Below are positions 42,954 to 51,951 of a DNA stretch of 64,000 nt, in pieces (within the stretch, counting starts at the first letter, position 1; the number at the start of each line of letters is the position of its first letter). The translations under genes and the position numbers were made by a program. Source of the stretch: 38-11 sp964539975 (GTDB lineage: Bacteria; Bacillota; Clostridia; Tissierellales; Dethiosulfatibacteraceae). Below the pieces are notes generated by a model. That model was not told the DNA's origin and made no database searches. It was given only the letters and a program-made list of their open reading frames with translations. The DNA lies in NCBI GenBank assembly GCA_964539975.1, contig CAZIKK010000002.1:124001-188000 (forward strand), in the 5' to 3' direction.

Positions 42954-45344
42954 ATGAAATCAATGAATTTTATTCAATACATGAAGCATCACTTAGTCGT
43001 TTTTGATGGCGCTATGGGAACTCAACTTCAATCACGTTTCTCTCCCGTTGCGTTGATGCCTGAAGAGTACAATCTTACTCACCCTGATGCAATAAGGGAT
43101 ATACATATGAAATACGCTGCTGCTGGATCAAAGGTGATTACTACAAACACTTTTGGTGCAAATTCTTATAAAATGAGTGATAGCAAATATAGCAGTACAC
43201 AAATTGTTACCGAAGCTGTTCAAATAGTCAAATCCATTCCGGATGTTTATTGCGCTTTGGACATAGGCCCCATTGGGAAGCTACTTAAAAGTAATTCACC
43301 CAGCGATTTTGACTCTTTCTATGAATTGTTTGCACAACAAGTGAAAGCAGGCACAAAAGCAGGATGTGATCTTATTTTAATAGAAACCATGACTGATTTA
43401 TATGAAGCAAAAGCGGCTGTTTTAGCAGCTAAAGAGCACTCAAATCTGCCCATAGCCTGCACCATGACTCTCCAAAAGAATGGAAGGACACTAACTGGCT
43501 CTGATATTATGACCATCGTGTCCGTACTAGAATCGCTTAGAGTTGATATAATAGGTCTGAACTGTTCTTTTGGCCCGGAAGAATTGTTTCCATACATTGA
43601 GTCTTTATCAAGTTTTTCATCAAAAAATTTATTGATTCAACCGAATGCAGGTATGCCAAAGATAGAAAATGGGAAAACACACTACCATTACCCTCCCAGC
43701 CAATTCTCAAGAGAAATGATGAAGATAAAAGACTTAGGTGTCAATTGTCTCGGCGGATGCTGCGGCACCACACCCGAGCATATAAAAAGCCTTTCACAGT
43801 CGCTGTCTAACCTAAGTCCCACTCCCATAATTGATAAGCCTTATGCTTTCGTATCTTCTGGCACAAATACCATCCAAATTGATGGGATAACGATTGTTGG
43901 TGAAAGCATTAATCCTACAGGTAAAAAGAAACTAAAACAAGCAATTTCTGATCTTGATCTAAGTTACATAAGGTCTCTTGCACGTTCACAGGCAGATGAT
44001 GGTGCAGATGTTTTGGACATTAACGTTGGTGTGCCTGGCAAAAATGAGATAGAATCCATGGCTAAAGTGATTGAGTCCGTTTCCCAAGAAGTATCCTTGC
44101 CTCTCCAAATTGACAGTTCAAACCCAGAAGTTATCGAATACGCCTTAAGATACTATAATGGGAAAGCACTAGTTAATTCTGTGAATGGAAAGCACGAATC
44201 AATGGCTACAATCCTTCCTTTAATCCAAAAATATGGAGGGATGATCATTGGTCTCACCATGAATGAACACGGCATCCCATTGAGTGCTGAAGAACGATTG
44301 AAAATTGCTGAAAGTTTAATAAACACCTCCAATCAATATGGGATTCCATTGAAAGACATGGTTATAGATTGTTTGACTTTGACAGCATCTGCTCAACAAA
44401 AACATATTTTTGAAACAATTAGAGCCTTACAGTTGATTAAAATGCATTTGGGAGTTAAAACCTGTTTAGGTATAAGTAATGTCTCGTATGGTTTGCCTGA
44501 AAGAGAGCTGATAAATGCAACCTTTCTAGCTTCTGCATTGACTGCTGGGTTAGACCTAGCAATTATCAATACCTCCTCAAAGCTTTCAATGGGTATCATA
44601 CGTTCTTTCAAAGTAATTGCTAACCAAGATCGTGACGCAAGCGAATTTATCCAAGCTTATCAGATTAATCAAGATAATAAGCCGGCACATAAAGACTCAA
44701 AAATATTAGGTGACGATCTACAAAGTTCAATCATTCATGCTAGGACAGAAGAAGGTGTGAGAATTGTGAGAAAAAAACTTCTACACTGCACTCCACTTGA
44801 ACTCATAAATAAGGATATTGTGCCAGCTTTAGATGAAGTCGGAAGGCGGTATGAAGAAGGAGATATTTTTCTCCCACAACTACTCAATTCTGCCGAAGCT
44901 ACACAAAAGATTTTTGAAGTCCTAAAGCAACATGCTTCTCCAAGCGAAAACAACAGTCTTGATAAATCCATCGTTTTAGCAACTGTAGCTGGTGATGTTC
45001 ATGACATCGGCAAAAACATAGTCAAAATGTTGCTGGAAAACTACGGATTTCATATAATTGATTTAGGGAAGAATGTGCATTCATCCGAAATGTTGCGCGC
45101 TATCGAGACTCACCAAGCAACACTAGTTGGGCTAAGCGCTTTAATGACAACCACCGTTGCTAATATGGTAGACTCCATTCGGCTCATTAAAAAGCACTAC
45201 CCCCATGTGAAAGTTATGGTTGGCGGAGCTGTTCTTAACAAGGAATACGCAACAGAGATTAAATCTGATTATTATGGAAAAGATGCACTTGAGGCGGTTA
45301 CAATCGCAAAAAAACACTTTGATTCAATAAAAAATGAGGGTTAA
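42954..45344 (+). CDS. metH: Cobalamin-dependent methionine synthase, short form
   Basis: 796 aa from the ATG at 42954. Domains: homocysteine-binding barrel (about 5-290, DGAMGTQLQ, Zn ligands in GLNCS and GGCCGTTPEH), pterin-binding domain (about 305-555, GESINPTGKKKLK), B12 cap (about 590-665) and B12-binding domain (about 670-790) with H683 in DVHDIGKN. The C-terminal AdoMet reactivation domain of the roughly 1200-residue form is missing, so a separate reactivase must serve it. It transfers methyl from methyl-THF (made by MetF) to homocysteine. Confidence 0.95.
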   Translation: MKSMNFIQYMKHHLVVFDGAMGTQLQSRFSPVALMPEEYNLTHPDAIRDIHMKYAAAGSKVITTNTFGANSYKMSDSKYSSTQIVTEAVQIVKSIPDVYCALDIGPIGKLLKSNSPSDFDSFYELFAQQVKAGTKAGCDLILIETMTDLYEAKAAVLAAKEHSNLPIACTMTLQKNGRTLTGSDIMTIVSVLESLRVDIIGLNCSFGPEELFPYIESLSSFSSKNLLIQPNAGMPKIENGKTHYHYPPSQFSREMMKIKDLGVNCLGGCCGTTPEHIKSLSQSLSNLSPTPIIDKPYAFVSSGTNTIQIDGITIVGESINPTGKKKLKQAISDLDLSYIRSLARSQADDGADVLDINVGVPGKNEIESMAKVIESVSQEVSLPLQIDSSNPEVIEYALRYYNGKALVNSVNGKHESMATILPLIQKYGGMIIGLTMNEHGIPLSAEERLKIAESLINTSNQYGIPLKDMVIDCLTLTASAQQKHIFETIRALQLIKMHLGVKTCLGISNVSYGLPERELINATFLASALTAGLDLAIINTSSKLSMGIIRSFKVIANQDRDASEFIQAYQINQDNKPAHKDSKILGDDLQSSIIHARTEEGVRIVRKKLLHCTPLELINKDIVPALDEVGRRYEEGDIFLPQLLNSAEATQKIFEVLKQHASPSENNSLDKSIVLATVAGDVHDIGKNIVKMLLENYGFHIIDLGKNVHSSEMLRAIETHQATLVGLSALMTTTVANMVDSIRLIKKHYPHVKVMVGGAVLNKEYATEIKSDYYGKDALEAVTIAKKHFDSIKNEG

Positions 45345-45363
45345 CCCTCATTTTTTATTGAAT
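45322..45363. terminator. Bidirectional terminator: 42-bp perfect palindrome
   Basis: The 21-base halves are exact reverse complements, with GAGGGTTAACCCTC at the centre and A/T runs on each side. It can end metH transcription on the plus strand and lysC on the minus strand. It also encodes the last codons of both genes, whose stop codons lie only three bases apart. Confidence 0.9.
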
Positions 45364-46664
45364 GCTTCATATAAGGCTATAATTGCTTTCTCCAAATCAT
45401 TGTCATTAACACCAATAATAATATTTATCTCGCTTGAACCTTGATCAATTACTCGAATATTGACCCCTGCATTTCCCAAAGCTGTAAACACTCTCCCTGC
45501 AACACCTGCTGTGAAAGCCATGTTTTGTCCAACCACTGCAATCATTGCGATGTTTTTAAACACATTAATACTATCTGGAGAACAAGATCTATCTATTTCA
45601 CTTAAAACTTTCTCTAGTTTACCGTTCAATTTATTGCTGTCTATTACAATGGAAACTGTGTCTATCCCACTCGGAATGTTTTCAAATGTGATATCATACA
45701 TCTCCAAAATAGATAGTATTCTTCTGACATAACCAACCTCAGAATTCATATAGAACTTTTGAAGTGCAATGATTGTAAAATCTTTGCGTCCTGCAATACC
45801 AGTGATGGTTAAATCATCATCTTCCTTAATCTTTTCATTGGAAATAATCGTTCCCGGATCCTCTGGTAAGTTTGTGTTTCTAATATTTATTGGAATATTA
45901 GCATTTCTTACCGGATAGATTGCCTCATCATGTAACACAGAAGCTCCCATATAAGATAGTTCTCGCAACTCTCTATAGGTTATATTTCTAATTTTTTTAG
46001 GATTTTTGATTATTCTTGGATCGGCCATCATGAATCCTGATACATCTGTCCAGTTCTCATATACATCAGCTTGCATACAACTCGCAATCAAAGATCCTGT
46101 AATGTCAGAGCCTCCCCTAGAAAATGTTTTAATGTCCCCTAGTGCGCTTGTTCCATAAAAGCCAGGGATAACTGCATACTGCACATCCTTTAATCGCTCA
46201 TTCATTATTCTGGTGGTTTTATCATAGTCAAGAGAACCATCCATTTTAAAGAAAATAACATCTTTTGCATCTACAAACTCATAGTCTAGATAGTTTGCTA
46301 ATATCAGTGCGTTCAAGTATTCTCCTCTGCTTGCTAGATAATCTATGGAAATGCCTTTATTTAATTCATTCTTGATGCCACTTAAGTAAAGGTCTATATC
46401 TAATTGCTTGCAAAGAGATCTGGAAATATCTTTAAATCTATCTTCGATCATTTTAAATACTTGGTCAAACGGTACAGAATAAGTTAAATGTGCATGACAT
46501 AAATACAATAGGTCCGTTATTTTGTTATCTCCATCCATTCTTTTCCCAGGAGCAGATACAACGATAAACCTTTTATCTTTATCAGCTTTTATTATTTTAG
46601 CTGCTTTTTTTAGCTGTTCTCCACTTGACGTTGATGTTCCCCCAAATTTTGCAACTTTTAACAC
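45348..46664 (-). CDS. lysC: Aspartate kinase
   Basis: 438 aa from a GTG at 46664, chosen because GAGGAGG lies upstream and the protein then begins with LKVAKFGGTSTSSGEQ, the usual start; the frame is open for 28 more codons. It phosphorylates aspartate for Lys, Thr, Met and DAP synthesis. SRGGSDITGSLIA and two C-terminal ACT domains (from about 300, ITGIAGRKDFTIIALQ and IAMIAVVGQNMAFTAGVAGRVFTALG) suggest feedback control. No lysine riboswitch fits in the short region upstream. Confidence 0.95.
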   Translation of the reverse strand: MLKVAKFGGTSTSSGEQLKKAAKIIKADKDKRFIVVSAPGKRMDGDNKITDLLYLCHAHLTYSVPFDQVFKMIEDRFKDISRSLCKQLDIDLYLSGIKNELNKGISIDYLASRGEYLNALILANYLDYEFVDAKDVIFFKMDGSLDYDKTTRIMNERLKDVQYAVIPGFYGTSALGDIKTFSRGGSDITGSLIASCMQADVYENWTDVSGFMMADPRIIKNPKKIRNITYRELRELSYMGASVLHDEAIYPVRNANIPINIRNTNLPEDPGTIISNEKIKEDDDLTITGIAGRKDFTIIALQKFYMNSEVGYVRRILSILEMYDITFENIPSGIDTVSIVIDSNKLNGKLEKVLSEIDRSCSPDSINVFKNIAMIAVVGQNMAFTAGVAGRVFTALGNAGVNIRVIDQGSSEINIIIGVNDNDLEKAIIALYEAFNKK

Positions 46665-46808
46665 TTTGTGTCCTCCTCGAAAACATTTGTTTATGGATCG
46701 TAAACTCATAGTATATACTATACACCATTGCTGATAGAAAATAAACAATTATTTCTGTTCTTTTGCAAAAAAAGGTGCTTTTTTGAATTGGACCGGTTAT
46801 TTGTTGAA

Positions 46809-48704
46809 TTATGATAACTCGTACCCGTTCATGTCTTGATCCTCACTTATCCAATCCATAGCTTCTTGTGAAATACCTTTGCTATCAAGGTTATATGCAC
46901 CCGTCAACTCAGCAACACTTCCATGCTCAATGAAAGCATCGGGTAACGTCAACATTCTAAATCTGCAATGATCAGATAATTCACTGGCAATTAAGTTGCC
47001 TACCGTTCCTTTTGCAACTGTCTCATCTATAAACAAAACTTTGCTACCCTTTTGAATCATATTGCGCATTTGTCTAGTGTAAATAGGCTTGATTGCCTGA
47101 AGCTTAATCAAGCCGGCATCAACCCCGTTTCTTCTAAGCTCTGAGACGGCTTCGATAGATTCTTTAGTGAGTCTTCCATAGGTCATGAGCATCATGTCTT
47201 TCCCTTCTTTTAATAATTGAGGTGCCATGATTTGTTCGATAGAATATGCTGGCTCTTTCGTGGTTCTTTTCGCCTCGCCTCTTGGATATCTAATTACCAC
47301 TGGTCCAGTCATTTCAAGCACAGCGTATTCCAACATGTTTTCTAAATCAGTTGAGTTGGAAGGTGTTAGGATTGTAAGATTTGGTATTTGGTATAGAAAG
47401 CCCGAATCGAAAACACCTTGATGAGTCTCACCGTCACTTCCTACCAGTCCAGCTCTATCCACACAAATAACAACATGATGATTTTGTAATGCAATGTCAT
47501 GCACAAGTTGATCATAAGCTCGTTGAAGAAATGTTGCATATATGGCATACACCGGAATCATGTCAGCAGCTGCCATTCCAGCTGCTAAAGTCATACCATG
47601 CTGTTCAGCTATTCCAACATCAAAAAATCTATTGGGGAACTGGTCTGCAAAGGCATCCAACCCTGTCCCATTTTTCATAGCTGCTGTTACCGCGACCACT
47701 CGATTTTCTTTTTTTGCTATGTCGACAATTTTTTTGCCAAATACATCCGAAAATGTTTCGGTTTCTTTACTTTTGATCTCTCCTGATTCTTTGTCAAATT
47801 TCCCCACCCCGTGAAAAACACCTGGGTTATCCTCAGCAGGTTTGTACCCTTTTCCTTTTTTTGTGTGTACGTGCAGGACTAGTGGTTCTTTTGAAAATTT
47901 AATTCTTTTTAATATGTCAATTAAATCCTCTAGATTATGTCCATCTACTGGACCAATATATTTAATTCCAAACTCTTCAAACAACATGCCTCCATTCACA
48001 AAAAAAGACTTAGAAGCTTCTTTGATCCTCTTGATAAACCTGACCAAGTGCTTTCCAATCATAGGTACAGTATTTAAAACTCTTTCCACACTTTTTTTTG
48101 TTGAATAGTACCTTGCTCCTGCTCTCATTTTTGACAAACTTGTTGAAATACTGCCAACATTCTTCGAAATGGACATTTCGTTATCGTTTAGAATGATAAT
48201 CAGATTGGTTTTTTTTCTACCGACATTGTTTAATGCCTCTAATGCCATTCCGCCTGTCAAGGCACCATCTCCAATAAGAGCAATCACATGGTGCTTTTCT
48301 CCTCTAAGATCTCTTGCATTGGCAAATCCCAACGCAGCAGAAATCGAAGTGCTACTGTGTCCCGTTTCAAAAACATCATGTTCACTCTCGGCTCTTTTAG
48401 GAAATCCGCTTAAGCCGCCATGTTGCCTAATTGTATATAATCTATCTTTTCTGCCTGTTAAAATCTTGTGAACATAACTCTGATGCCCCACATCAAAAAT
48501 AAACTTGTCCTCTGGAGATTCAAACACATAGTGCATTGCAATTGTCAGCTCCACCACACCAAGGTTTGAAGCTAAATGTCCTCCTGTGTTAGAGATCGTC
48601 TCAATCATAAACTCTCGAATCTCTTTAGCTAATAATTTGAGTTCTTCCATGTTCATATCTTTTATTCTTTGTTTGTTATCAATTTGATTCAGCAATTTTT
48701 CCAT
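46809..48704 (-). CDS. dxs: 1-deoxy-D-xylulose-5-phosphate synthase
   Basis: 631 aa thiamine-diphosphate enzyme that condenses pyruvate and glyceraldehyde 3-phosphate, the first step of the MEP isoprenoid route. The TPP/Mg motif GDGALTGGMALEALN ... NDNEMSIS, the GIAEQHGMTLAAGMA segment, DRAGLVGSDGETHQGVFD and RYPRGEA are present. GAGGGATAGG precedes the ATG. It stands alone behind an extended -10 promoter. Confidence 0.97.
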   Translation of the reverse strand: MEKLLNQIDNKQRIKDMNMEELKLLAKEIREFMIETISNTGGHLASNLGVVELTIAMHYVFESPEDKFIFDVGHQSYVHKILTGRKDRLYTIRQHGGLSGFPKRAESEHDVFETGHSSTSISAALGFANARDLRGEKHHVIALIGDGALTGGMALEALNNVGRKKTNLIIILNDNEMSISKNVGSISTSLSKMRAGARYYSTKKSVERVLNTVPMIGKHLVRFIKRIKEASKSFFVNGGMLFEEFGIKYIGPVDGHNLEDLIDILKRIKFSKEPLVLHVHTKKGKGYKPAEDNPGVFHGVGKFDKESGEIKSKETETFSDVFGKKIVDIAKKENRVVAVTAAMKNGTGLDAFADQFPNRFFDVGIAEQHGMTLAAGMAAADMIPVYAIYATFLQRAYDQLVHDIALQNHHVVICVDRAGLVGSDGETHQGVFDSGFLYQIPNLTILTPSNSTDLENMLEYAVLEMTGPVVIRYPRGEAKRTTKEPAYSIEQIMAPQLLKEGKDMMLMTYGRLTKESIEAVSELRRNGVDAGLIKLQAIKPIYTRQMRNMIQKGSKVLFIDETVAKGTVGNLIASELSDHCRFRMLTLPDAFIEHGSVAELTGAYNLDSKGISQEAMDWISEDQDMNGYELS

Positions 48705-48729
48705 CCTATCCCTCGTTGTTAATCATGCC

Positions 48730-48759
48730 ATTATACCACATTGTTTTTTTATTTAGCAA
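48730..48759 (-). promoter_or_regulatory. Promoter of dxs
   Basis: TTGCTA (48754-48759), 18 bases, ATGTGGTATAAT with TATAAT at 48730-48735 on the minus strand (extended -10 with TGTG). Confidence 0.65.
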
Positions 48760-48780
48760 TTATTTATAAGCCCTTCTCAT

Positions 48781-48825
48781 AAAAAGCCCCCCCTCGCGTT
48801 TAACCCAATCCGAGGGGGGGCTTTT
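48781..48825 (-). terminator. Terminator after groEL
   Basis: Strong 15-bp stem with seven consecutive G-C pairs (arms 48781-48796 and 48811-48825), 14-base loop, U-run on the minus strand. Confidence 0.95.
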
Positions 48826-48846
48826 AGTTTATACATTCTTAGTTAA

Positions 48847-50484
48847 TTACATCATTCCTGGCATGCCACCTGGCATACCACCTGGCATACCTGCTGCATC
48901 ATTGTCTTTTTTTGGTTCTTCTACAACCGCTGCCTCAGTTGTCAATACCATTGCTGACACAGAAGCCGCATTTTGCAAGGCTGATCGCGTTACTTTTGCT
49001 GGATCTACAATTCCCGCTTGTACCATGTTCACATATTTGCCGTTAAGAGCATCGAATCCTTCTCCTAAAGCACTAGATTTAACTTTCTCTACGATGACAG
49101 AACCTTCTAGTCCTGCATTTGCTGCAATTTGTCTCAATGGCTCTTCTAATGCTCTCATGATGATCAATGCGCCTGTCTTAGCATCTCCTTCAAGCCCTTC
49201 TGCTGCTTTTGCAACTGCTGCAATTGTGTTGACGAGTGCAACGCCTCCGCCTGAAACAATTCCTTCTTCAACGGCTGCTCTAGTTGCATTTAATGCATCT
49301 TCAATTCTAAGTTTTTTCTCTTTCATCTCAGTTTCTGTCGCTGCACCAACATTGATCACAGCAACACCACCTGATAATTTAGCTAGTCTCTCTTGTAACT
49401 TTTCTTTATCAAACTCTGAAGTCGATTCTTCCAACTGAACTTTGATTTGTCTAACTCTGTCGTTAATCGCTTCTTGTGTGCCTGCGCCATCTACGATTGT
49501 AGTGTTCTCTTTGTCGACCTTAACCGTTTTTGCACTACCCAACATTTCTAATGTCGCTTCTTTTATGTCATATCCTAATTCTTCTGATATGACTTCGCCA
49601 CCTGTTAATGTCGCTATGTCACGAAGCATTTCTTTTCTTCTATCACCAAATCCAGGGGCTTTTACTGCTACACAGTTAAACGTTCCTCTTAGCTTATTGA
49701 CTACTAATGTCGCCAAAGCTTCTCCCTCAATATCTTCGGCAATGATCAATAATGGTTTTCCTTGTTGAACGATTTTTTCAAGAATTGGTAGAATGTCTTG
49801 GATATTTGTTATCTTCTTATCCGTAATCAATATGTAAGCTTCTTCCAAAGTTGCTTCCATTTTTTCTGTGTCAGAAACCATGTAAGGAGATAAATACCCT
49901 CTGTCAAACTGCATTCCTTCAACAACATCTAAATTGGTTTCCATTGTCTTGGATTCTTCAACAGTAATTACGCCTTCTCTGCCTACTTTATCCATTGCTT
50001 CTGAAATCAGTTTTCCAATAAATGAGTCGGAAGCTGAAATAGAAGCTACTTGAGCAATATCTTCACTCGTTTCAACCTTTTTAGACAAACCTTTCATATC
50101 TTCTACAGCTGCATCAACTGCAATCTGGATTCCTTTTTTCAATATCATCGGGTTGGCCCCTGCTGCTACATTCCTCAGGCCTTCTCTAATTATTGCCTGA
50201 GCTAAAAGAGTTGCTGTGGTCGTTCCATCTCCTGCAACATCATTGGTTTTTGTTGCCACTTCTTTTACTAGTTGTGCACCTAAATCTTCATAGGGATCGC
50301 TTAATTCGATTTCTCTTGCTATTGTAACACCGTCATTTGTGATTAGTGGGCTACCAAAAGATTTTTGCAGCACAACATTCCTTCCTTTTGGTCCAAGCGT
50401 AACTTTTATAGTGTCCGCAAGTTTATTGACACCTGTTTCCATTGCTCTTCTTGCTTCTTCATCAAATTTGATTAATTTTGCCAT
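48847..50484 (-). CDS. groEL: Chaperonin GroEL (60 kDa)
   Basis: 545 aa. AAKLIKFDEEARRAMETGVNKLADTIKVTLGPKGRN-type start (in parts), ATP loop GDGTTTATLLA, the NAGLEGSVIVEKV region and a C-terminal GGMPGGMPGGMPGMM tail. It folds proteins in a double ring capped by GroES. It is 17 bases after groES and under the same CIRCE control. Confidence 0.99.
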   Translation of the reverse strand: MAKLIKFDEEARRAMETGVNKLADTIKVTLGPKGRNVVLQKSFGSPLITNDGVTIAREIELSDPYEDLGAQLVKEVATKTNDVAGDGTTTATLLAQAIIREGLRNVAAGANPMILKKGIQIAVDAAVEDMKGLSKKVETSEDIAQVASISASDSFIGKLISEAMDKVGREGVITVEESKTMETNLDVVEGMQFDRGYLSPYMVSDTEKMEATLEEAYILITDKKITNIQDILPILEKIVQQGKPLLIIAEDIEGEALATLVVNKLRGTFNCVAVKAPGFGDRRKEMLRDIATLTGGEVISEELGYDIKEATLEMLGSAKTVKVDKENTTIVDGAGTQEAINDRVRQIKVQLEESTSEFDKEKLQERLAKLSGGVAVINVGAATETEMKEKKLRIEDALNATRAAVEEGIVSGGGVALVNTIAAVAKAAEGLEGDAKTGALIIMRALEEPLRQIAANAGLEGSVIVEKVKSSALGEGFDALNGKYVNMVQAGIVDPAKVTRSALQNAASVSAMVLTTEAAVVEEPKKDNDAAGMPGGMPGGMPGMM

Positions 50485-50501
50485 CTCTTAACACCTCTCC
50501 C

Positions 50502-50783
50502 TTATTCAACGATTGCTAATATATCATCTAGTTTCAATACTGTATATTCCATGTTATCCATTTTGACTTCGGTTCCCGCATACTTAGAAAAAATCACCTT
50601 GTCGCCAACTTTTATCTCTTCTTTCTTCTTTTCATCATTCAATATTCCTGTTCCAACTGCAATGACTTCGGCCATTTGAGGTTTTTCCTTTGCTGAACCC
50701 GGTAAAACAATACCGCTTTGCGTTTTCTCCTCAGCCTCTAGTACTTTAATAACCAATCTGTTTCCAAGTGGCTTAATATTCAT
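50502..50783 (-). CDS. groES: Co-chaperonin GroES (10 kDa)
   Basis: 93 aa. IKPLGNRLVIKVLEAEEKTQSGIVLPGSAKEKP contains the mobile loop, followed by KVIFSKYAGTEVKMDNMEYTVL. It caps GroEL. First gene of the groESL operon, with GGAGGT ahead of the ATG. Confidence 0.99.
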   Translation of the reverse strand: MNIKPLGNRLVIKVLEAEEKTQSGIVLPGSAKEKPQMAEVIAVGTGILNDEKKKEEIKVGDKVIFSKYAGTEVKMDNMEYTVLKLDDILAIVE

Positions 50784-50816
50784 AGTTACCTCCTAAAATA
50801 GTAATATTTCCGTTTG

Positions 50817-50843
50817 TTAGCACTCAATTAAGTTGAGTGCTAA
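50817..50843. promoter_or_regulatory. CIRCE operator (HrcA binding site)
   Basis: Perfect CIRCE: TTAGCACTC, nine bases, GAGTGCTAA. HrcA, encoded elsewhere, should repress groESL here. Confidence 0.97.
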
Positions 50844-50856
50844 CATCAACTGTCAA
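50829..50856 (-). promoter_or_regulatory. groESL promoter
   Basis: TTGACA at 50851-50856 on the minus strand, with an AT-rich -10 (ACTTAA/CTTAAT) that falls in the centre of CIRCE, so HrcA would block polymerase directly. Confidence 0.6.
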
Positions 50857-51000
50857 TATGATACTCTAATACAAAAAAAGTTTCAAACATAATAATATAC
50901 CATTTTTAACCGTTTTCTGCCATTTTTATGGTTTATTTATTTTTAAATAGATATTACGCTATATTTCTTCCTATATCTTTAATTATCTGTGTTTTTCGCT

Positions 51001-51870
51001 TTACAGTCCTAATCTATTTTCTCTGGCATAATAGAATAGATACTGCTGCGCAAACCCAGCATAATTATCAAATTTTTCTGTCACAAAGGCATTCATTTTA
51101 TCTTTCGTGTCTAATTCTGGGTACAGCGTTTCCATCATTCGTTTTATCCATACATCAATCGGAAAAACATCGTAACGCTGTAAAGAGAACAAAGCAATGC
51201 AAGAAGCAACTTTATTGCCTATTCCATTGAATTTTGTCAATTCAAACATTGCTTCTTTGGTGCTAAGTGTTTTTAGATAATTGATCATTTGCGGGTTGTG
51301 TTCTATGGTTCTCGCTGCATTTAAGATATACTTGTCCCTATAGCCTACTTTTGTCTCTCTTATTTCACTGCAAGTTACAACCGACAACGCCTTGGGCGTT
51401 GGGAACTGATATCTTACTATACCGTTAAAATAACCAATCTCTTTCCCAAATATTTCTGCCATGCTTTCTATCGACTTCTTAATCGATGGAATGTTCTTAT
51501 TTGCTGAAATGATGAAAGCAGCCATTGTTTCCCAAACGTCTTGCTTAAGCAACCTAAGACCGTATCCATATGACACCGCAGCCTTCATATTCTCATCGAT
51601 GCTTACTTTGCTTTTCACGCTTGAATAATCCCTTCCCAAGTCAAAGTAATGCCACCATATTTTCTCAAAGTCCAAAATCGTTGTATTGTTAATAATCAAT
51701 GATTCATCAACTTGTTTAAGGTTAATCACTTTATCCAATGCAACTAATGTATAGCTTCCATCATTTTCTAGTTGCCATCGGAAGCACTGCCCACATTCTA
51801 AAATGTGTTTCAAGTTGAAATCGCGCATCCCTTTAATCATTACACTATTTGTTTTGTTTGATATTTGCAT
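51001..51870 (-). CDS. ogg: 8-oxoguanine DNA glycosylase (OGG1 type)
   Basis: 289 aa. An OGG_N-type domain (ILECGQCFRWQ near 24-34) is followed by an HhH-GPD domain with GIGNKVASCIALFSL, where K220 is the Schiff-base lysine, and D239 in FPIDVWIKR. It removes 8-oxoguanine and nicks the strand. This eukaryote-like family is found in many Clostridia and differs from MutM. It is 81 bases downstream of rex and separated from it by a terminator. Confidence 0.9.
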   Translation of the reverse strand: MQISNKTNSVMIKGMRDFNLKHILECGQCFRWQLENDGSYTLVALDKVINLKQVDESLIINNTTILDFEKIWWHYFDLGRDYSSVKSKVSIDENMKAAVSYGYGLRLLKQDVWETMAAFIISANKNIPSIKKSIESMAEIFGKEIGYFNGIVRYQFPTPKALSVVTCSEIRETKVGYRDKYILNAARTIEHNPQMINYLKTLSTKEAMFELTKFNGIGNKVASCIALFSLQRYDVFPIDVWIKRMMETLYPELDTKDKMNAFVTEKFDNYAGFAQQYLFYYARENRLGL

Positions 51871-51883
51871 CTATTCCCTCAAC

Positions 51884-51925
51884 AAAAAAGTGCCTTTCTC
51901 GGCAATCCTGACTCCTGAAAAGCAC
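51884..51925 (-). terminator. Terminator after rex
   Basis: Nine-base-pair stem (GTGCTTTTC with GAAAGGCAC, one G-U) and a run of six U on the minus strand. Confidence 0.75.
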
Positions 51926-51951
51926 ATTTAATTTAAACATAAAATGATTAG

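Noticed and set aside
46665..46748. Longer aspartate kinase start with 28 extra residues
   Set aside because: The extension is unlike any kinase N-terminus, covers the ribosome site, and the GTG at 46664 yields the conserved KFGGTS start.
46760..46790. A/T-rich hairpin after dxs as a terminator
   Set aside because: The stem is only A-T pairs apart from its ends and too weak to call.
48847..48905. GGMPGGMPGG repeat as a short tandem repeat element
   Set aside because: It is the normal GroEL C-terminal tail, not a separate repeat.
48863..49438. Long plus-strand open frame opposite groEL
   Set aside because: It is the mirror of a GC-richer coding strand with a proline/serine-rich product, no ribosome site and no recognisable domain.
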